A DNA stretch of 64,000 nt from Robiginitomaculum sp. (GTDB lineage Bacteria; Pseudomonadota; Alphaproteobacteria; Caulobacterales; Maricaulaceae). The position numbers and the translations under genes are program-made. The stretch spans positions 90,498-154,497 of the forward strand of contig JAUZSF010000025.1 of NCBI GenBank assembly GCA_030949705.1, given 5' to 3'. The notes below the pieces were generated by a model. The model had not been told where the DNA came from. It saw only the letters and a list, made by a program, of their open reading frames with translations, and searched no databases. This document shows positions 1 to 9,759 of this stretch, one piece after another (the stretch's first letter is position 1; the number at the start of each line of letters is the position of its first letter).

Positions 1-1
1 C

Positions 2-232
2 ACAGACACCAACCGGGCCATCGTATCTGGCATCAATATGGTCAAGCGCCATCAGCGCCCGACCCAGTATGACCCCGGTGGCATCAAGGATATGGAAGCG
101 CCTATACACGTCTCCAACCTGGCCGTGGCAGACCCCAAAACGGGTAAGGCCACGCGGGTGGGGTTCAAAACCCTTAAAGACGGCAAAAAGGTTCGCTTTG
201 CGAAAAAATCAGGCGAGGTACTCGATGTCTGA
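2..232 (+). CDS. rplX: 50S ribosomal protein L24, 3' part
   Basis: Open reading frame without a start inside the window; it enters from the left edge and ends in TGA at 230-232. The visible 76 residues ([17 protein letters not shown]..., with GGI.. and ending SGEVLDV) match the C-terminal two thirds of bacterial L24, an early assembly protein that binds the 5' domain of 23S rRNA. The next gene, rplE, starts inside its last codons in another frame, as is usual in the spc operon. The identification is firm from sequence and gene order; only the 5' end is missing. Confidence 0.96.
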   Translation, partial: TDTNRAIVSGINMVKRHQRPTQYDPGGIKDMEAPIHVSNLAVADPKTGKATRVGFKTLKDGKKVRFAKKSGEVLDV

Positions 233-791
233 GAAAGCTTATGTGCCACGGATGAAGGCGCGCTATAACGCGTCTATCCGGGACAAAATGGTCAAGAAGT
301 TTGGCTATAAAAATGAAATGCAGATCCCGCGTCTGGACAAGATCGTGATCAATATGGGTGTGGGCGAAGCCGTCCAGGATTCCAAAAAGATCAACAGTGT
401 GCTGAACGATCTGGCCCTGATTGCCGGCCAAAAGCCAGTGGCGACCATTGCCAAGAAATCCATTGCCGGCTTCAAGCTGCGCGATGGCATGAAGATTGGC
501 GCCAAGGTCACCCTGCGCAAGGATCAAATGTATGAATTTCTGGACCGGCTGGTGAACATTGCCCTGCCACGGGTTCGTGACTTTCGCGGCCTGAGCGGCA
601 AGAGCTTTGATGGTCGTGGCAATTATGCCCTGGGCCTGAAAGAGCATCTGGTGTTTCCAGAGATCGATTACGATAAAATCGATCAGATCTGGGGCATGGA
701 CATTGTTGTCTGTACGACAGCAAACACGAATGATGAAGCAAAAGCCCTTTTGGCTGAGTTTGATTTTCCTTTCCGGGACAAATCGAACTAA
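225..791 (+). CDS. rplE: 50S ribosomal protein L5
   Basis: 188 residues, starting at the ATG at 225 ([11 protein letters not shown]), which overlaps the end of rplX by 8 bases. L5 binds 5S rRNA and contacts the P-site tRNA from the central protuberance. The family signature [13 protein letters not shown] is near the N-terminus, and the C-terminal part [19 protein letters not shown] is typical. Length and position between rplX and rpsN are standard. The open frame extends further upstream, but that part is rplX read in another frame. Confidence 0.98.
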   Translation: MSEKAYVPRMKARYNASIRDKMVKKFGYKNEMQIPRLDKIVINMGVGEAVQDSKKINSVLNDLALIAGQKPVATIAKKSIAGFKLRDGMKIGAKVTLRKDQMYEFLDRLVNIALPRVRDFRGLSGKSFDGRGNYALGLKEHLVFPEIDYDKIDQIWGMDIVVCTTANTNDEAKALLAEFDFPFRDKSN

Positions 792-837
792 CGCATTGGG
801 GAACGCGGGTATGAACCCGCACTTGGAGGACGACTTA

Positions 838-1143
838 ATGGCTAAGAATAGTGCCATTGAACGCAATTTGAAACGGATCCGTATGGTCGAGCGTTATGCA
901 GCCAAACGGGCGCGTTTGAAAGAGACTGCGCGCAACACTGAACTTCCCATCGAGGAACGGATGGCTGCCCAGATCAAGCTTTCTGAAATGCCGCGTAATT
1001 CCGCGCAGATTCGGGTTCGCAATCGCTGCGAACTTACGGGTCGGCCACGGGGTTATTATCGTAAATTTAAAATGTCTCGGATTGCACTGCGCGAACTGGC
1101 CAATCAAGGCCAGCTTCCCGGTGTGACCAAGTCGAGCTGGTAG
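838..1143 (+). CDS. rpsN: 30S ribosomal protein S14
   Basis: 101 residues from the ATG at 838 ([10 protein letters not shown]), with a good ribosome binding site (GGAGG around 826) just upstream. This is the zinc-free, long form of S14: the zinc-ribbon cysteine pairs of the short type are absent, and the conserved [17 protein letters not shown] motif is present. S14 sits in the head of the small subunit. The open frame could be read from further upstream, but family length and the Shine-Dalgarno sequence favour this start. Confidence 0.98.
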   Translation: MAKNSAIERNLKRIRMVERYAAKRARLKETARNTELPIEERMAAQIKLSEMPRNSAQIRVRNRCELTGRPRGYYRKFKMSRIALRELANQGQLPGVTKSSW

Positions 1144-1153
1144 GGAGGCATCA

Positions 1154-1549
1154 ATGGCGATTAGTGATCCGCTGGGCGATATGCTCACCCGTATTCGCAA
1201 TGCTCTGATGCGTCGTCGCGGCAAAACCGTGACCCCGGCATCCAGATTGCGCAAGCGTGTGCTCGATGTGCTGCAAAGCGAAGGGTATATCCGTGGTTAT
1301 GCGGAAGTGGAGCAAGACGGCTTCTCTACCTTTGAGATTGAGCTCAAATATTATGAGGGCGAACCGGTTATTTCCGAGATCAAACGGGTCTCGAAACCTG
1401 GACGCCGTGTGTATTCATCGGTCAAAGACCTGCCTCGTGTGCAAAACGGGCTTGGCATCGCGATCATCTCTACCCCCAAGGGTGTGATGTCCGATACCAC
1501 CGCGCGTGAACACAATGTTGGCGGCGAAGTTCTTTGCCAGGTTAGCTAG
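1154..1549 (+). CDS. rpsH: 30S ribosomal protein S8
   Basis: 131 residues, ATG at 1154 ten bases after rpsN. S8 binds the central domain of 16S rRNA and, in enterobacteria, represses spc translation by binding its own mRNA; the sequence here does not let me confirm a similar site. The N-terminal [14 protein letters not shown] and the C-terminal [26 protein letters not shown] are the family signatures. Length is normal. Confidence 0.98.
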   Translation: MAISDPLGDMLTRIRNALMRRRGKTVTPASRLRKRVLDVLQSEGYIRGYAEVEQDGFSTFEIELKYYEGEPVISEIKRVSKPGRRVYSSVKDLPRVQNGLGIAIISTPKGVMSDTTAREHNVGGEVLCQVS

Positions 1550-1559
1550 GGGAACGGAT

Positions 1560-2094
1560 ATGTCACGTATTGGCAAAAAACCGGTTGAAATTACCTCTGG
1601 GGTAACGGCCGAACTGAATAACAAGTCGCTCAAAATCAAGGGCCCCAAAGGCGAGTTGAGCATGACCTTCGTTGCGGAAGTCAATGTCACGCTGGATGGT
1701 AATTTATTGACCGTAACACCGGTTGATGACAGCCAGCGCGCTCGCTCTATGTGGGGGCTGCAACGCTCGCTAGCAGCCAATCTGGTCGAGGGTGTTACCA
1801 AAGGCTACCAAAAAAGAGCTTGAACTGCGCGGCGTTGGTTATCGTGCCCAAATGAAGGGCAGAGACATCGTTATGCAATTGGGTTTCAGTCACGAGGTCA
1901 ATTATACGCCGCGCGACGGTGTGACTCTGGCAACCCCAAAGCCAACGCAAATCACGGTTACGGGCATGGATAAACAGGCAGTGGGGCAAACCGCTGCTGA
2001 AATTCGCCGCTTCCGCAAACCAGAGCCATATAAAGGCAAGGGTGTGCGTTATGTGGGCGAATTTGTCCGGTCCAAGGAAGGCAAGAAGAAATAG
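1560..2094 (+). CDS. rplF: 50S ribosomal protein L6 (one-base shift in an A-run)
   Basis: Starts at the ATG at 1560 ([11 protein letters not shown]). The frame runs to [10 protein letters not shown] and then hits a stop; the next frame carries on with [15 protein letters not shown] to the normal C-terminus [11 protein letters not shown]. Removing one A from the six-A run at 1810-1815 restores a single protein of 177 residues with normal L6 sequence across the join. L6 is essential for a working 50S subunit and no second copy is visible, so a sequencing or assembly insertion is far more likely than a real mutation. Flanked by rpsH and rplR as expected. Confidence 0.95.
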
Positions 2095-2096
2095 CC

Positions 2097-2456
2097 ATGA
2101 TCGATCCTCGGAAAAAAAAAATGAAACGGCGTGCCATGCGCAATCGCACACGCCTGAAAAAACTGGCTGGCGGCATGCCGCGGCTCTCGGTTTTTCGCTC
2201 GAACAAGTATATCTATGCGCAAATCATCGATGATACCAAAGGCATAACGGTTGCTCATGCCTCTTCGATGGAAAAAGCAGCGGGCGTGAAATCAACCGGC
2301 AATGCCGAAGCGGCTATGGCCGTTGGCAAACTGGTTGCTGAGCGGGCAAAGAAAGCCGGTATCAAGGAAGTCGTGTTTGATCGCGGCGGTTATATTTACC
2401 ACGGACGTGTCAAGGCGCTGGCGGAAGCTGCGCGTGACGGCGGCCTGAAGTTCTAA
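2097..2456 (+). CDS. rplR: 50S ribosomal protein L18
   Basis: 119 residues, ATG two bases after the rplF stop. L18 binds 5S rRNA together with L5. The [18 protein letters not shown] stretch and the C-terminal [28 protein letters not shown] are diagnostic. A run of nine A at about 2112-2120 codes for the lysine-rich start of the protein and is read correctly here. Standard spc position. Confidence 0.98.
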   Translation: MIDPRKKKMKRRAMRNRTRLKKLAGGMPRLSVFRSNKYIYAQIIDDTKGITVAHASSMEKAAGVKSTGNAEAAMAVGKLVAERAKKAGIKEVVFDRGGYIYHGRVKALAEAARDGGLKF

Positions 2457-2467
2457 GGGAGCGGAAA

Positions 2468-3043
2468 ATGGCAGGCCGTAACGAAAAACGTGGTCGCAAA
2501 GACGACCGGGAAAAAGACGAATTCACAGATCGTCTGGTCTTTATCAACCGTGTTGCCACGGTGGTGAAGGGGGGGCGTCGCTTCTCTTTTGCTGCACTGG
2601 TTGTGGTTGGTGATGAAAAAGGCCGGGTTGGTTTTGGGCATGGCAAGGCACGCGAAGTGCCTGAGGCCATACGCAAAGCCACGGACGAAGCCAAGAAAAC
2701 CCTGATCCGGGTGCCCTTGCGCGAAGGTCGCACCCTGCATCATGATGGCAAAGGTCATCATGGCGCGGGCAAGGTTCTTTTGCGGGCGGCGCCTCCGGGG
2801 ACCGGTGTTATCGCCGGCGGTCCGATGCGCGCTGTACTCGAAGTGCTGGGTGTTCAGGATGTGGTGGCCAAGTCTCTTGGTTCCTCCAATCCGTATAACA
2901 TGGTGCGTGCCACGATGGATGCTCTGCGCAAGCAACGCAGCCCTCGTGCCATCGCCGCCAAGCGTGGCAAAAAGGTCGCTGACCTGGTTGCCGGTCGCCA
3001 GGATGGTGCCAGTGCTCCCGAAGCACTTGGTGCTGAAGGCTAA
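2468..3043 (+). CDS. rpsE: 30S ribosomal protein S5
   Basis: 191 residues with a GGGAGCGG ribosome binding region before the ATG at 2468. S5 contributes to decoding fidelity and the mRNA entry helicase. The N-terminal [37 protein letters not shown] and the [30 protein letters not shown] region are typical. The C-terminal tail ([16 protein letters not shown]) is a somewhat longer alanine-rich extension, common in alphaproteobacteria. Confidence 0.98.
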   Translation: MAGRNEKRGRKDDREKDEFTDRLVFINRVATVVKGGRRFSFAALVVVGDEKGRVGFGHGKAREVPEAIRKATDEAKKTLIRVPLREGRTLHHDGKGHHGAGKVLLRAAPPGTGVIAGGPMRAVLEVLGVQDVVAKSLGSSNPYNMVRATMDALRKQRSPRAIAAKRGKKVADLVAGRQDGASAPEALGAEG

Positions 3044-3054
3044 GGATCAAGAAA

Positions 3055-3252
3055 ATGGCAAAAGCAAAAACCATAACGGTACGTCAAACCGGCAGCCCGA
3101 TCCGCCGTCCAAAAGACCAGCGCGCTACGCTGGTTGGTCTTGGGCTTGGTAAAGTCGGCCGGGTTCGTACCCTGGAAGATACCCCATCCGTGCGTGGCAT
3201 GATCGCCAAAGTGGCGCACATGGTCAGCATTGTAGAAGAGGGCGCTAAATAA
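3055..3252 (+). CDS. rpmD: 50S ribosomal protein L30
   Basis: 65 residues, ATG 11 bases after rpsE. The sequence [28 protein letters not shown] and the conserved MIAKVAHMV helix identify the short bacterial L30. Position between rpsE and rplO is canonical. Confidence 0.97.
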   Translation: MAKAKTITVRQTGSPIRRPKDQRATLVGLGLGKVGRVRTLEDTPSVRGMIAKVAHMVSIVEEGAK

Positions 3253-3274
3253 GCGTTTTCTTTGGAGCAGAAAA

Positions 3275-3772
3275 ATGAGACTGAACGAACTTAGCGATAA
3301 TCCAGGCGCAACGCCCAAACGCCTTCGCGTTGGCCGTGGCCCAGGCTCCGGCAAAGGCAAAACCGCCGGGCGCGGTGTCAAAGGCCAAAAGTCACGCTCG
3401 GGCGTGGCCATCAAAGGCTTTGAAGGCGGTCAAATGCCGCTGCACATGCGTTTGCCAAAGCGTGGGTTTACCCCGCATAATCAGGCCCGCTATGCGGAGC
3501 TGAATATTGGTAAGCTGCAAGCGGCCATTGATGCAAAGAAAATCGACGCCAAAAAAGCCCTCGACGAGGATGCTTTGGTGGCAGCCGGTGTGGTGCGTCG
3601 CAAACGCGATGGCATTCGCCTCCTTGCAAAAGGCACGCTGAAGGCCAAAGTAAACCTTACCATGACCGGCGCGACCAAGGCGGCCATTGCCGCGGTGGAA
3701 AAAGCCGGTGGCAGTGTCACCATTGCGGCCAAAAAGGCCCCAGAGGCCAAAGCCGAAAAATCAAAAGACTGA
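3275..3772 (+). CDS. rplO: 50S ribosomal protein L15
   Basis: 165 residues, ATG at 3275 after a GGAGCAG ribosome binding site. The Gly-rich N-terminal segment ([20 protein letters not shown]) and [18 protein letters not shown] are the L15 signatures. It has a long Ala/Lys-rich C-terminal tail ([13 protein letters not shown]). L15 is a late assembly protein near the peptidyl transferase centre. Directly precedes secY, as in most bacteria. Confidence 0.98.
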   Translation: MRLNELSDNPGATPKRLRVGRGPGSGKGKTAGRGVKGQKSRSGVAIKGFEGGQMPLHMRLPKRGFTPHNQARYAELNIGKLQAAIDAKKIDAKKALDEDALVAAGVVRRKRDGIRLLAKGTLKAKVNLTMTGATKAAIAAVEKAGGSVTIAAKKAPEAKAEKSKD

Positions 3773-3818
3773 TTGGGTTTCCGATCAGGATCTGAGTACA
3801 TAAACAGGAACGGGATCC

Positions 3819-5150
3819 ATGGCTTCAGCCGCTGAACAGCTTGCCGCGAATATGAATTTCGGCGCCTTTGGCAAGGCCAAGGAATTGCAACAGCGTATCT
3901 GGTTCACCCTGGGCGCGCTGATTGTTTACCGACTTGGTACCTATATACCTATTCCCGGCATCAATCTGGATGCCTATGCCGCGATTTTTGAAAATACGCA
4001 AAAAGGCATTTTGGGAATGATGAATATGTTCTCAGGCGGCGCCATTAGCCGCCTGGCCATATTCACCCTGAATGTGATGCCCTACATTTCAGCATCCATT
4101 ATCATGCAATTGATGACCAGCAGCGTTCCTTCACTGGAAGCCCTGAAAAAAGAGGGTGAAACCGGTCGCAAGCAGATTAACCAGTATACCCGTTATCTGA
4201 CCGTGGTTCTGGCCACGGTACAGGCCTATGGCATCGCCATTGGGCTGGAAAGCTCGCAAGGCGTGGTTCACGATCCAGGCATGTTCTTCAAAGCCTCCAC
4301 GGTCATTACCCTGGTGGGTGGCACCATGTTTTTGATGTGGCTGGGCGAACAGGTCACCGCGCGCGGCGTGGGTAATGGCGTGTCCCTGATCATTTTTGCT
4401 GGTATCGTGGCCGGTCTGCCGACGGCAATTTTCCAGGCGCTGGACATGACCAGGGTTGGCCAGTTCAGCTTTCTGGGGCTTTTGCTGTTGACGGCGTTGG
4501 CGATTGGGGTGGTGTTCTTCATCGTCTTTATCGAGCGTTCGCAGCGGCGATTGCTGATACAATATCCTAAGCGCCAGCATGGTAATAAAGCCTTTGGCGG
4601 GGATAGCTCCTTTTTACCGCTGAAGTTGAATACTGCCGGTGTTATTCCGCCGATTTTTGCTTCCTCCCTGTTATTGCTGCCGGCTACCATTGCCGGGTTC
4701 TCCGCTCAGTCCGGGCCGGAATGGCTGCGCACGGTGGTGGCATCCTTGGGCCAGGGGCAGCCGCTTTATCTGGTGTCTTACGCCGCAGGCATTATGTTCT
4801 TTGCCTTCTTTTATACCTCGATCGTTTTCAACCCACAGGAAACTGCGGATAATTTGCGCAAAAATGGTGGCTTTCTGCCTGGCATTCGCCCTGGTAAACG
4901 TACCGCCGAATATCTGGACTATGTGTTGTCGCGCCTGACAGTTATTGGCGCGCTTTACCTGACCGCGGTTTGTATTATGCCGGTGATCCTGGTGAATGCC
5001 TACAGCGTGCCGTTTCGTCTGGGGGGGACCTCGATCCTGATTGTGGTCAGTGTGACCATGGATACGGTAGCGCAAATTCAGTCACATTTGCTGGCGCACC
5101 AGTATGAAGGTCTGATCAAGAAAACCAAACTGCGGGGCCGTCGCCGATGA
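3819..5150 (+). CDS. secY: protein translocase subunit SecY
   Basis: 443 residues with about ten membrane segments; the channel-forming subunit of the SecYEG translocon. N-terminal AAEQLAANMNFGAFGKAKELQQRIWFTLGAL is followed by the plug-region signature IPIPGIN. The loop GxRPGKRTAEYLDYVLSRLTVIGALYL and the cytoplasmic C-terminus HQYEGLIKKTKLRGRR are highly conserved. It shares four bases (ATGA) with adk, so the two are probably translationally coupled. Confidence 0.98.
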   Translation: MASAAEQLAANMNFGAFGKAKELQQRIWFTLGALIVYRLGTYIPIPGINLDAYAAIFENTQKGILGMMNMFSGGAISRLAIFTLNVMPYISASIIMQLMTSSVPSLEALKKEGETGRKQINQYTRYLTVVLATVQAYGIAIGLESSQGVVHDPGMFFKASTVITLVGGTMFLMWLGEQVTARGVGNGVSLIIFAGIVAGLPTAIFQALDMTRVGQFSFLGLLLLTALAIGVVFFIVFIERSQRRLLIQYPKRQHGNKAFGGDSSFLPLKLNTAGVIPPIFASSLLLLPATIAGFSAQSGPEWLRTVVASLGQGQPLYLVSYAAGIMFFAFFYTSIVFNPQETADNLRKNGGFLPGIRPGKRTAEYLDYVLSRLTVIGALYLTAVCIMPVILVNAYSVPFRLGGTSILIVVSVTMDTVAQIQSHLLAHQYEGLIKKTKLRGRRR

Positions 5151-5713
5151 ATCTCGTTATTTTTGGCCCACCGGGGGCTGGTAAGGGCACACAGGCCAAA
5201 CGGCTGGTTGCCGAGCGTGGCTATATTCAACTTTCCACCGGGGACATGCTGCGCGCGGCGCGCAAGTCCGGTTCTGAACTGGGCAAGAAAGTTGCGGGAA
5301 TCATGGATCGTGGTGAGCTGGTCTCGGACGAGATCGTCATTGCATTGATCGAGGAACAGCTGGACCAGAATCAGGGCGCACCGGGTTTCATTTTCGATGG
5401 ATTTCCGCGTACTTTGGCCCAAGCCGAAGCGTTGGACGCCCTGTTGGCCAGTCGAGGGTCGCAGGTAGACCGTGTGATTCGTTTGATGGTGGATGACAAG
5501 GCTTTGCTGGACCGGATTACCTTGCGATTTGAAGAGCAGGGACGTGACGATGACAACCCGACGGCATTTGCGGTTCGCCTGGATGCTTATAACAAACAGA
5601 CGGCACCTTTGCTGCCCTATTACCGGGACAAAGGGCTGTTGAAGGAAGTAAATGGTATGGATGACATCGACGCCGTAGCTGGTGCCGTGTCACGCATACT
5701 GGATTTGGATTAA
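5147..5713 (+). CDS. adk: adenylate kinase, short-LID type
   Basis: 188 residues; interconverts ATP + AMP and 2 ADP. The P-loop GPPGAGKGT is at residues 7-15, followed by LSTGDMLRA (AMP binding) and the GFPRTLAQAEAL signature. At 188 residues it lacks the long LID domain and has no zinc-binding cysteines; the LID is the short DRITLRFEEQGRDDDNPTAFAVRL segment, as common in alphaproteobacteria. It starts inside the secY stop (ATGA). A 139-base gap follows before rpsM; I see no convincing terminator there. Confidence 0.97.
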   Translation: MNLVIFGPPGAGKGTQAKRLVAERGYIQLSTGDMLRAARKSGSELGKKVAGIMDRGELVSDEIVIALIEEQLDQNQGAPGFIFDGFPRTLAQAEALDALLASRGSQVDRVIRLMVDDKALLDRITLRFEEQGRDDDNPTAFAVRLDAYNKQTAPLLPYYRDKGLLKEVNGMDDIDAVAGAVSRILDLD

Positions 5714-5852
5714 TCAAGTGCCTTACCCGGTTGACGGGTGGGGCGCTAGAAGGATAGAAAGCGGCCTCCGCAAAAGGGCAGAGTCACCGGTGATTGCATT
5801 TTTAGGCAATCGGCGGCTGTTCGCTTGCGGCGTCTTTTATGGAGAATGAACA

Positions 5853-6221
5853 GTGGCTCGGATTGCCGGCGTTAACATACCGACGAACAAGCGCGTTGAA
5901 ATCGCGCTGACGTATATTCATGGGATCGGTCCCGCGAATGCGAAAGAGATATGCGAAAAGGTTGGCATTACGCCAGAGCGGCGCGTAGCGGAACTGACGG
6001 ATGCAGAAGTGCTGAAAATCCGTGAGACGATTGATAGTGACTATATGGTCGAAGGCGATCTGCGCCGGGACACCGCGGTCAATATCAAGCGGCTGATGGA
6101 TCTGGGCCTCTACCGTGGCCTGCGCCACCGTCGTGGGCTGCCGGTTCGCGGACAGCGCACACACACCAATGCACGTACCCGCAAGGGGCCGGCAAAAGCA
6201 ATTGCCGGCAAGAAGAAATAG
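5853..6221 (+). CDS. rpsM: 30S ribosomal protein S13
   Basis: 122 residues with a GTG start at 5853 preceded by a GGAGAATGAA ribosome binding region. S13 lies in the 30S head and contacts the P-site t[28 protein letters not shown] and the C-terminal basic [19 protein letters not shown] are diagnostic. It is the first gene of the alpha-operon block; the gap upstream may hold its promoter, though none can be named with confidence. Confidence 0.97.
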   Translation: MARIAGVNIPTNKRVEIALTYIHGIGPANAKEICEKVGITPERRVAELTDAEVLKIRETIDSDYMVEGDLRRDTAVNIKRLMDLGLYRGLRHRRGLPVRGQRTHTNARTRKGPAKAIAGKKK

Positions 6222-6233
6222 GGCGGATAGAGA

Positions 6234-6623
6234 ATGGCCAAGGAACCGACACGGGTACGCCGTGCTGATCGTAAAAACATCACTTCTGGTGTTGCGCATG
6301 TAAATGCAACGTTCAATAACACCATGATTACCATTACCGACGCACAGGGTAATGCCATTGCATGGTCCACCGCCGGGGTTATGGGCTTTAAGGGCTCACG
6401 TAAATCCACGCCTTATGCGGCACAGCTTGCCGCCGAGGATGCTGGCAAAAAAGCCCAGGAACATGGCATGAAAACCCTTGAGGTAAATGTTTGTGGTCCT
6501 GGCTCCGGTCGCGAGTCTGCTTTGCGTGCGCTGCAGGCTATCGGATTTACCATTACCACCATACGTGACGTAACGCCGATTCCCCATAACGGGTGTCGTC
6601 CGCCAAAACGTCGCCGGGTCTAG
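6234..6623 (+). CDS. rpsK: 30S ribosomal protein S11
   Basis: 129 residues, ATG 12 bases after rpsM. Family signature [26 protein letters not shown] near the N-terminus and [20 protein letters not shown] at the C-terminus. S11 forms part of the 30S platform near the Shine-Dalgarno helix. Normal length and position. Confidence 0.98.
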   Translation: MAKEPTRVRRADRKNITSGVAHVNATFNNTMITITDAQGNAIAWSTAGVMGFKGSRKSTPYAAQLAAEDAGKKAQEHGMKTLEVNVCGPGSGRESALRALQAIGFTITTIRDVTPIPHNGCRPPKRRRV

Positions 6624-6688
6624 TACCCCGCTATATATTTTCATCCGGTGCGTGATCAAAGCCGCCGGATTAACAAAGAGGTGCTATT

Positions 6689-7705
6689 GTGCTGGAAAAA
6701 AACTGGCAAGAACTGATCCGTCCCATGAAGCCCGTGATCAAGCCCGGGCATGATGAAGCCTGTAAGGCACAGATCATTGCTGAACCGCTGGAGCGCGGCT
6801 TTGGTACAACGCTGGGCAACAGCCTGCGCCGGGTGCTTTTGTCATCCCTGCAGGGTGCGGCGGTTACCGCCGTGCAGATTGACGGGGTTGTACACGAATT
6901 TTCATCTATTCAGGGTGTGCGCGAAGATGTTACCGATATTGTTCTCAATATCAAAAAAATCGCCATGGTTATGCACAATGAGGGGCCCAAGCGTGTTGTG
7001 TTGAATGCCACAGGCCCGTGTGAAGTGACCGCTGGCATGATTGAAGAAACCGCTGATGTCGAAGTGCTGAACAAGGACCATGTTCTTTGCATGCTCGACG
7101 AGGGCGCTTCAATTCGCATGGAATTCACGGTCAATACCGGCAAAGGCTATGTCGCTGCCGATAAAAACCGTCCCGAAGATGCCCCCATTGGTCTGATTGC
7201 CGTGGATTCACTCTTCAGCCCGGTACGTCGCGTTGCGTTTTCCGTGGAAAATACTCGCGAAGGTCAGGTGCTTGACTATGACAAGCTGACCATGGACATC
7301 GAAACTAATGGGGCCATTACTCCTGAAGATGCCGTGGCCTTTGCCGCGCGTATTTTGCAGGATCAATTCCAGATCTTCATCAATTTTGAAGAGCCCGAAG
7401 ACGACAAGGCCGCTGATGCTGCCCAAGAGCTGGACTTCAACCCGGCGCTTCTGAAGAAGGTTGATGAGCTGGAGCTTTCTGTACGCTCGGCCAACTGCCT
7501 GAAGAACGACAACATTGTCTATATCGGTGATCTGATTTTGAAATCCGAGGCAGAAATGCTCCGCACCCCGAACTTTGGCCGCAAATCCTTGAACGAGATC
7601 AAGGAAGTGCTGGCCTCCCTGGGGCTGCATCTGGGCATGGAAGCCCCCAGCTGGCCGCCGGAAAACATTGACGATCTGGCCAAGAAACACGAAGACAACA
7701 TTTAA
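6689..7705 (+). CDS. rpoA: DNA-directed RNA polymerase subunit alpha
   Basis: 338 residues, GTG start at 6689 with AAGAGG upstream. The N-terminal domain ([26 protein letters not shown]) dimerises and organises beta and beta'. The alpha-CTD (residues about 255-330, [21 protein letters not shown]...[21 protein letters not shown]) contacts UP elements and activators. Standard alphaproteobacterial length; located between rpsK and rplQ as expected. Confidence 0.98.
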   Translation: MLEKNWQELIRPMKPVIKPGHDEACKAQIIAEPLERGFGTTLGNSLRRVLLSSLQGAAVTAVQIDGVVHEFSSIQGVREDVTDIVLNIKKIAMVMHNEGPKRVVLNATGPCEVTAGMIEETADVEVLNKDHVLCMLDEGASIRMEFTVNTGKGYVAADKNRPEDAPIGLIAVDSLFSPVRRVAFSVENTREGQVLDYDKLTMDIETNGAITPEDAVAFAARILQDQFQIFINFEEPEDDKAADAAQELDFNPALLKKVDELELSVRSANCLKNDNIVYIGDLILKSEAEMLRTPNFGRKSLNEIKEVLASLGLHLGMEAPSWPPENIDDLAKKHEDNI

Positions 7706-7753
7706 GTTTGCATACTGAATGCCTGAGCATTCGCACTTTTAGGAGAAACCGCC

Positions 7754-8176
7754 ATGCGCCACGGTATTGCGCACCGCAAGCTCAACAGAACGCACGAACA
7801 TCGCAAAGCGATGTTTGCCAATATGGCTGCGTCTCTGATTACGCATGAGCAAATCACCACTACCCTGCCAAAGGCCAAAGAGCTGCGTCCCATCGTGGAA
7901 AAGCTGATCACCTTGGCGAAAAAGGGCGATCTGGCTTCGCGCCGTCGCGCCGCTGCGCGTCTGCGTGACGAAGCGGCGACCAAAAAGCTCTTTGATATCA
8001 TGGGTGAGCGTTACAAGGATCGCCAGGGCGGCTATGCCCGGGTGCTCAAGGCCGGTTATCGCTATGGGGACAATGCCCCCATCGCCGTGATCGAACTGGT
8101 GGATCGCGATCCCGAAGCCAAGGGCAAGGCAGATCGTGAACGGGTTGCCGCCGAAGAGGCCGCGCGCGAAGATTGA
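7754..8176 (+). CDS. rplQ: 50S ribosomal protein L17
   Basis: 140 residues, ATG at 7754 after AGGAGAAA. The N-terminal [29 protein letters not shown] is the family signature; the C-terminal basic/acidic tail is variable in this family. Last gene of the ribosomal block; a clear terminator follows within 30 bases. Confidence 0.98.
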   Translation: MRHGIAHRKLNRTHEHRKAMFANMAASLITHEQITTTLPKAKELRPIVEKLITLAKKGDLASRRRAAARLRDEAATKKLFDIMGERYKDRQGGYARVLKAGYRYGDNAPIAVIELVDRDPEAKGKADRERVAAEEAARED

Positions 8177-8202
8177 TTTTGTGCCATACATGATTACCTA
8201 AA

Positions 8203-8234
8203 GGGCGGCTTCCCGGTTTCGGGGCCGCCTTTTT
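8203..8234 (+). terminator. rho-independent terminator after rplQ
   Basis: GC-rich inverted repeat (GGGCGGC...CGG / CCG...GCCGCC) at 8203-8229 followed directly by five T (8230-8234). It lies 27 bases after the rplQ stop and before the next gene, and it fits an intrinsic terminator closing the ribosomal operon. Confidence 0.85.
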
Positions 8235-8301
8235 GCATTTTTATCTGAACTTCCTATCTCTTGCCCGAATTGTGCCATGATCACTGTGGAATAATTGAAC
8301 C

Positions 8302-9720
8302 ATGAAAAAGCATATCCTTCTGCCTCTCTTGTCTCTTTTATTGACCCTGCCGGGGTTTGCTCACGCTCAGTTGCGCAAACAGGTGCCCCATGACACGGTA
8401 CAGGTACAGCTGTCCTATGCACCGCTGGTCAAGACGGCCGCGCCGGCGGTGGTTAATGTCTATTCGCGCAAAGTGATCAAAACCGCCGCGTCGCCCTTTG
8501 CCGGGGATCCGTTTTTCGGGCGCCTGTTTGGGCGGGGCTTTTTTGGCCCCCAGGAACGTGTGCAACAATCCCTGGGTTCTGGTGTTCTGGTGCGCAAGGA
8601 TGGCATCATTGTTACCAATAATCATGTGGTGAATGGGGCCGATGAATGGCGGGTGGTGCTGGCTGACCGGCGTGAATTTGAGGCCAAGCTGTTGCTCTCG
8701 GACAAACAGGCCGATCTGGCAGTTCTGAAAATTGATACGGGCGGTGAAGACTTGCCCACCATGCCTCTGCACCTTTCTCATGAGGCCGAAGTCGGCGATC
8801 TGGTACTGGCCATTGGCAACCCGTTTGGGGTGGGCCAGACGGTCACTTCGGGCATTGTTTCGGCACTGGCACGCACTGATGTCGGGGCGTCTGACTATTC
8901 CTATTTCATCCAAACCGATGCGGCGATCAATCCGGGCAATTCCGGCGGCGCGCTGGTGGGGATGGATGGCTCGCTATTGGGCATTAATACGGTGATCCTG
9001 TCGCGTTCCGGCGGTTCGAACGGCATTGGCTTTGCCATTCCGGCGGCCATGGTGGCCCGGGTGGTGGATGCGGCGGTGAACGAGGATGGTCATGTAGTGC
9101 GGCCGTGGTTTGGGGCGCGCCTGCAAGTGGTGGACCGGGATCTGGCGGCTTCGCTCGGTCTGGACCGTCCCCATGGGGCTCTGGTTTCGGAAACCTATCC
9201 CGGCGGGCCGGCGGCCCGCGCCGGAGTGAAGCGCGGCGATGTGGTGACCAGCATTGATGGGCACGAGATTAACAGCGAACAAGGCCTGCGATTTCGTCTG
9301 GCCACTCACAAAATCGGCGATACCGTGCCGTTAACGGTAATCCGCGAAGGTATGATGAAAAAACTGCGCTTGAAGGCCCATTCCGCACCGGAAAAACCGC
9401 GCCGCAATGAAACCGTTCTGGATGGTATCAATCCTTTTGCCGGGGCCAAGATCGCCAATCTTTCGCCGGCATTGGCCGAAGAGTTGAGTATGGATGAATT
9501 TGCCAAGGGGGTAATTATCCTCTCCGTCGCACCGCGCAGCCCGGCCAGCTATTATGGTTTGCGTGCTGGCGATATTCTGGGGGCGGTGGCTGATGAGCCA
9601 ATCAAGACCGTCCAGGATATGCGCCGGGTTCTGGATGAATATGACGCCAGCCGTCGCTGGCCGGTCGCCATTAAACGTGGTAACCGCCGTATTGTTACGA
9701 CTATCCGGCTGCGTTCCTGA
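8302..9720 (+). CDS. periplasmic Do/DegP-family serine endopeptidase
   Basis: 472 residues. A cleavable signal peptide (MKKHILLPLLSLLLTLPGFAHA) points to the periplasm. The trypsin-like domain has the full triad: His108 (NNHVV), Asp138 (ADLAVLK) and Ser214 (GNSGGAL). Two PDZ domains follow, about residues 265-355 and 390-465, as in DegP/DegQ/MucD. It degrades or refolds damaged envelope proteins. Between rplQ and rarA, a neighbourhood common in alphaproteobacteria. It stands alone after the ribosomal terminator, so its promoter should lie in 8236-8301. I do not assign degP versus degQ. Confidence 0.93.
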   Translation: MKKHILLPLLSLLLTLPGFAHAQLRKQVPHDTVQVQLSYAPLVKTAAPAVVNVYSRKVIKTAASPFAGDPFFGRLFGRGFFGPQERVQQSLGSGVLVRKDGIIVTNNHVVNGADEWRVVLADRREFEAKLLLSDKQADLAVLKIDTGGEDLPTMPLHLSHEAEVGDLVLAIGNPFGVGQTVTSGIVSALARTDVGASDYSYFIQTDAAINPGNSGGALVGMDGSLLGINTVILSRSGGSNGIGFAIPAAMVARVVDAAVNEDGHVVRPWFGARLQVVDRDLAASLGLDRPHGALVSETYPGGPAARAGVKRGDVVTSIDGHEINSEQGLRFRLATHKIGDTVPLTVIREGMMKKLRLKAHSAPEKPRRNETVLDGINPFAGAKIANLSPALAEELSMDEFAKGVIILSVAPRSPASYYGLRAGDILGAVADEPIKTVQDMRRVLDEYDASRRWPVAIKRGNRRIVTTIRLRS

Positions 9721-9759
9721 TTTGTACCTTTTGGGGGTTTGTGTGTTATACCAGCGCCC

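Noticed and set aside
174..866. Long minus-strand open frame opposite rplE
   Set aside because: It is antisense to a certain ribosomal gene, shows no family resemblance and has no ribosome binding site; it reflects codon bias.
1803..1823. Programmed frameshift in rplF
   Set aside because: No slippery site plus stimulator is visible, L6 is not known to use one, and the same kind of shift occurs in many unrelated genes in this window.
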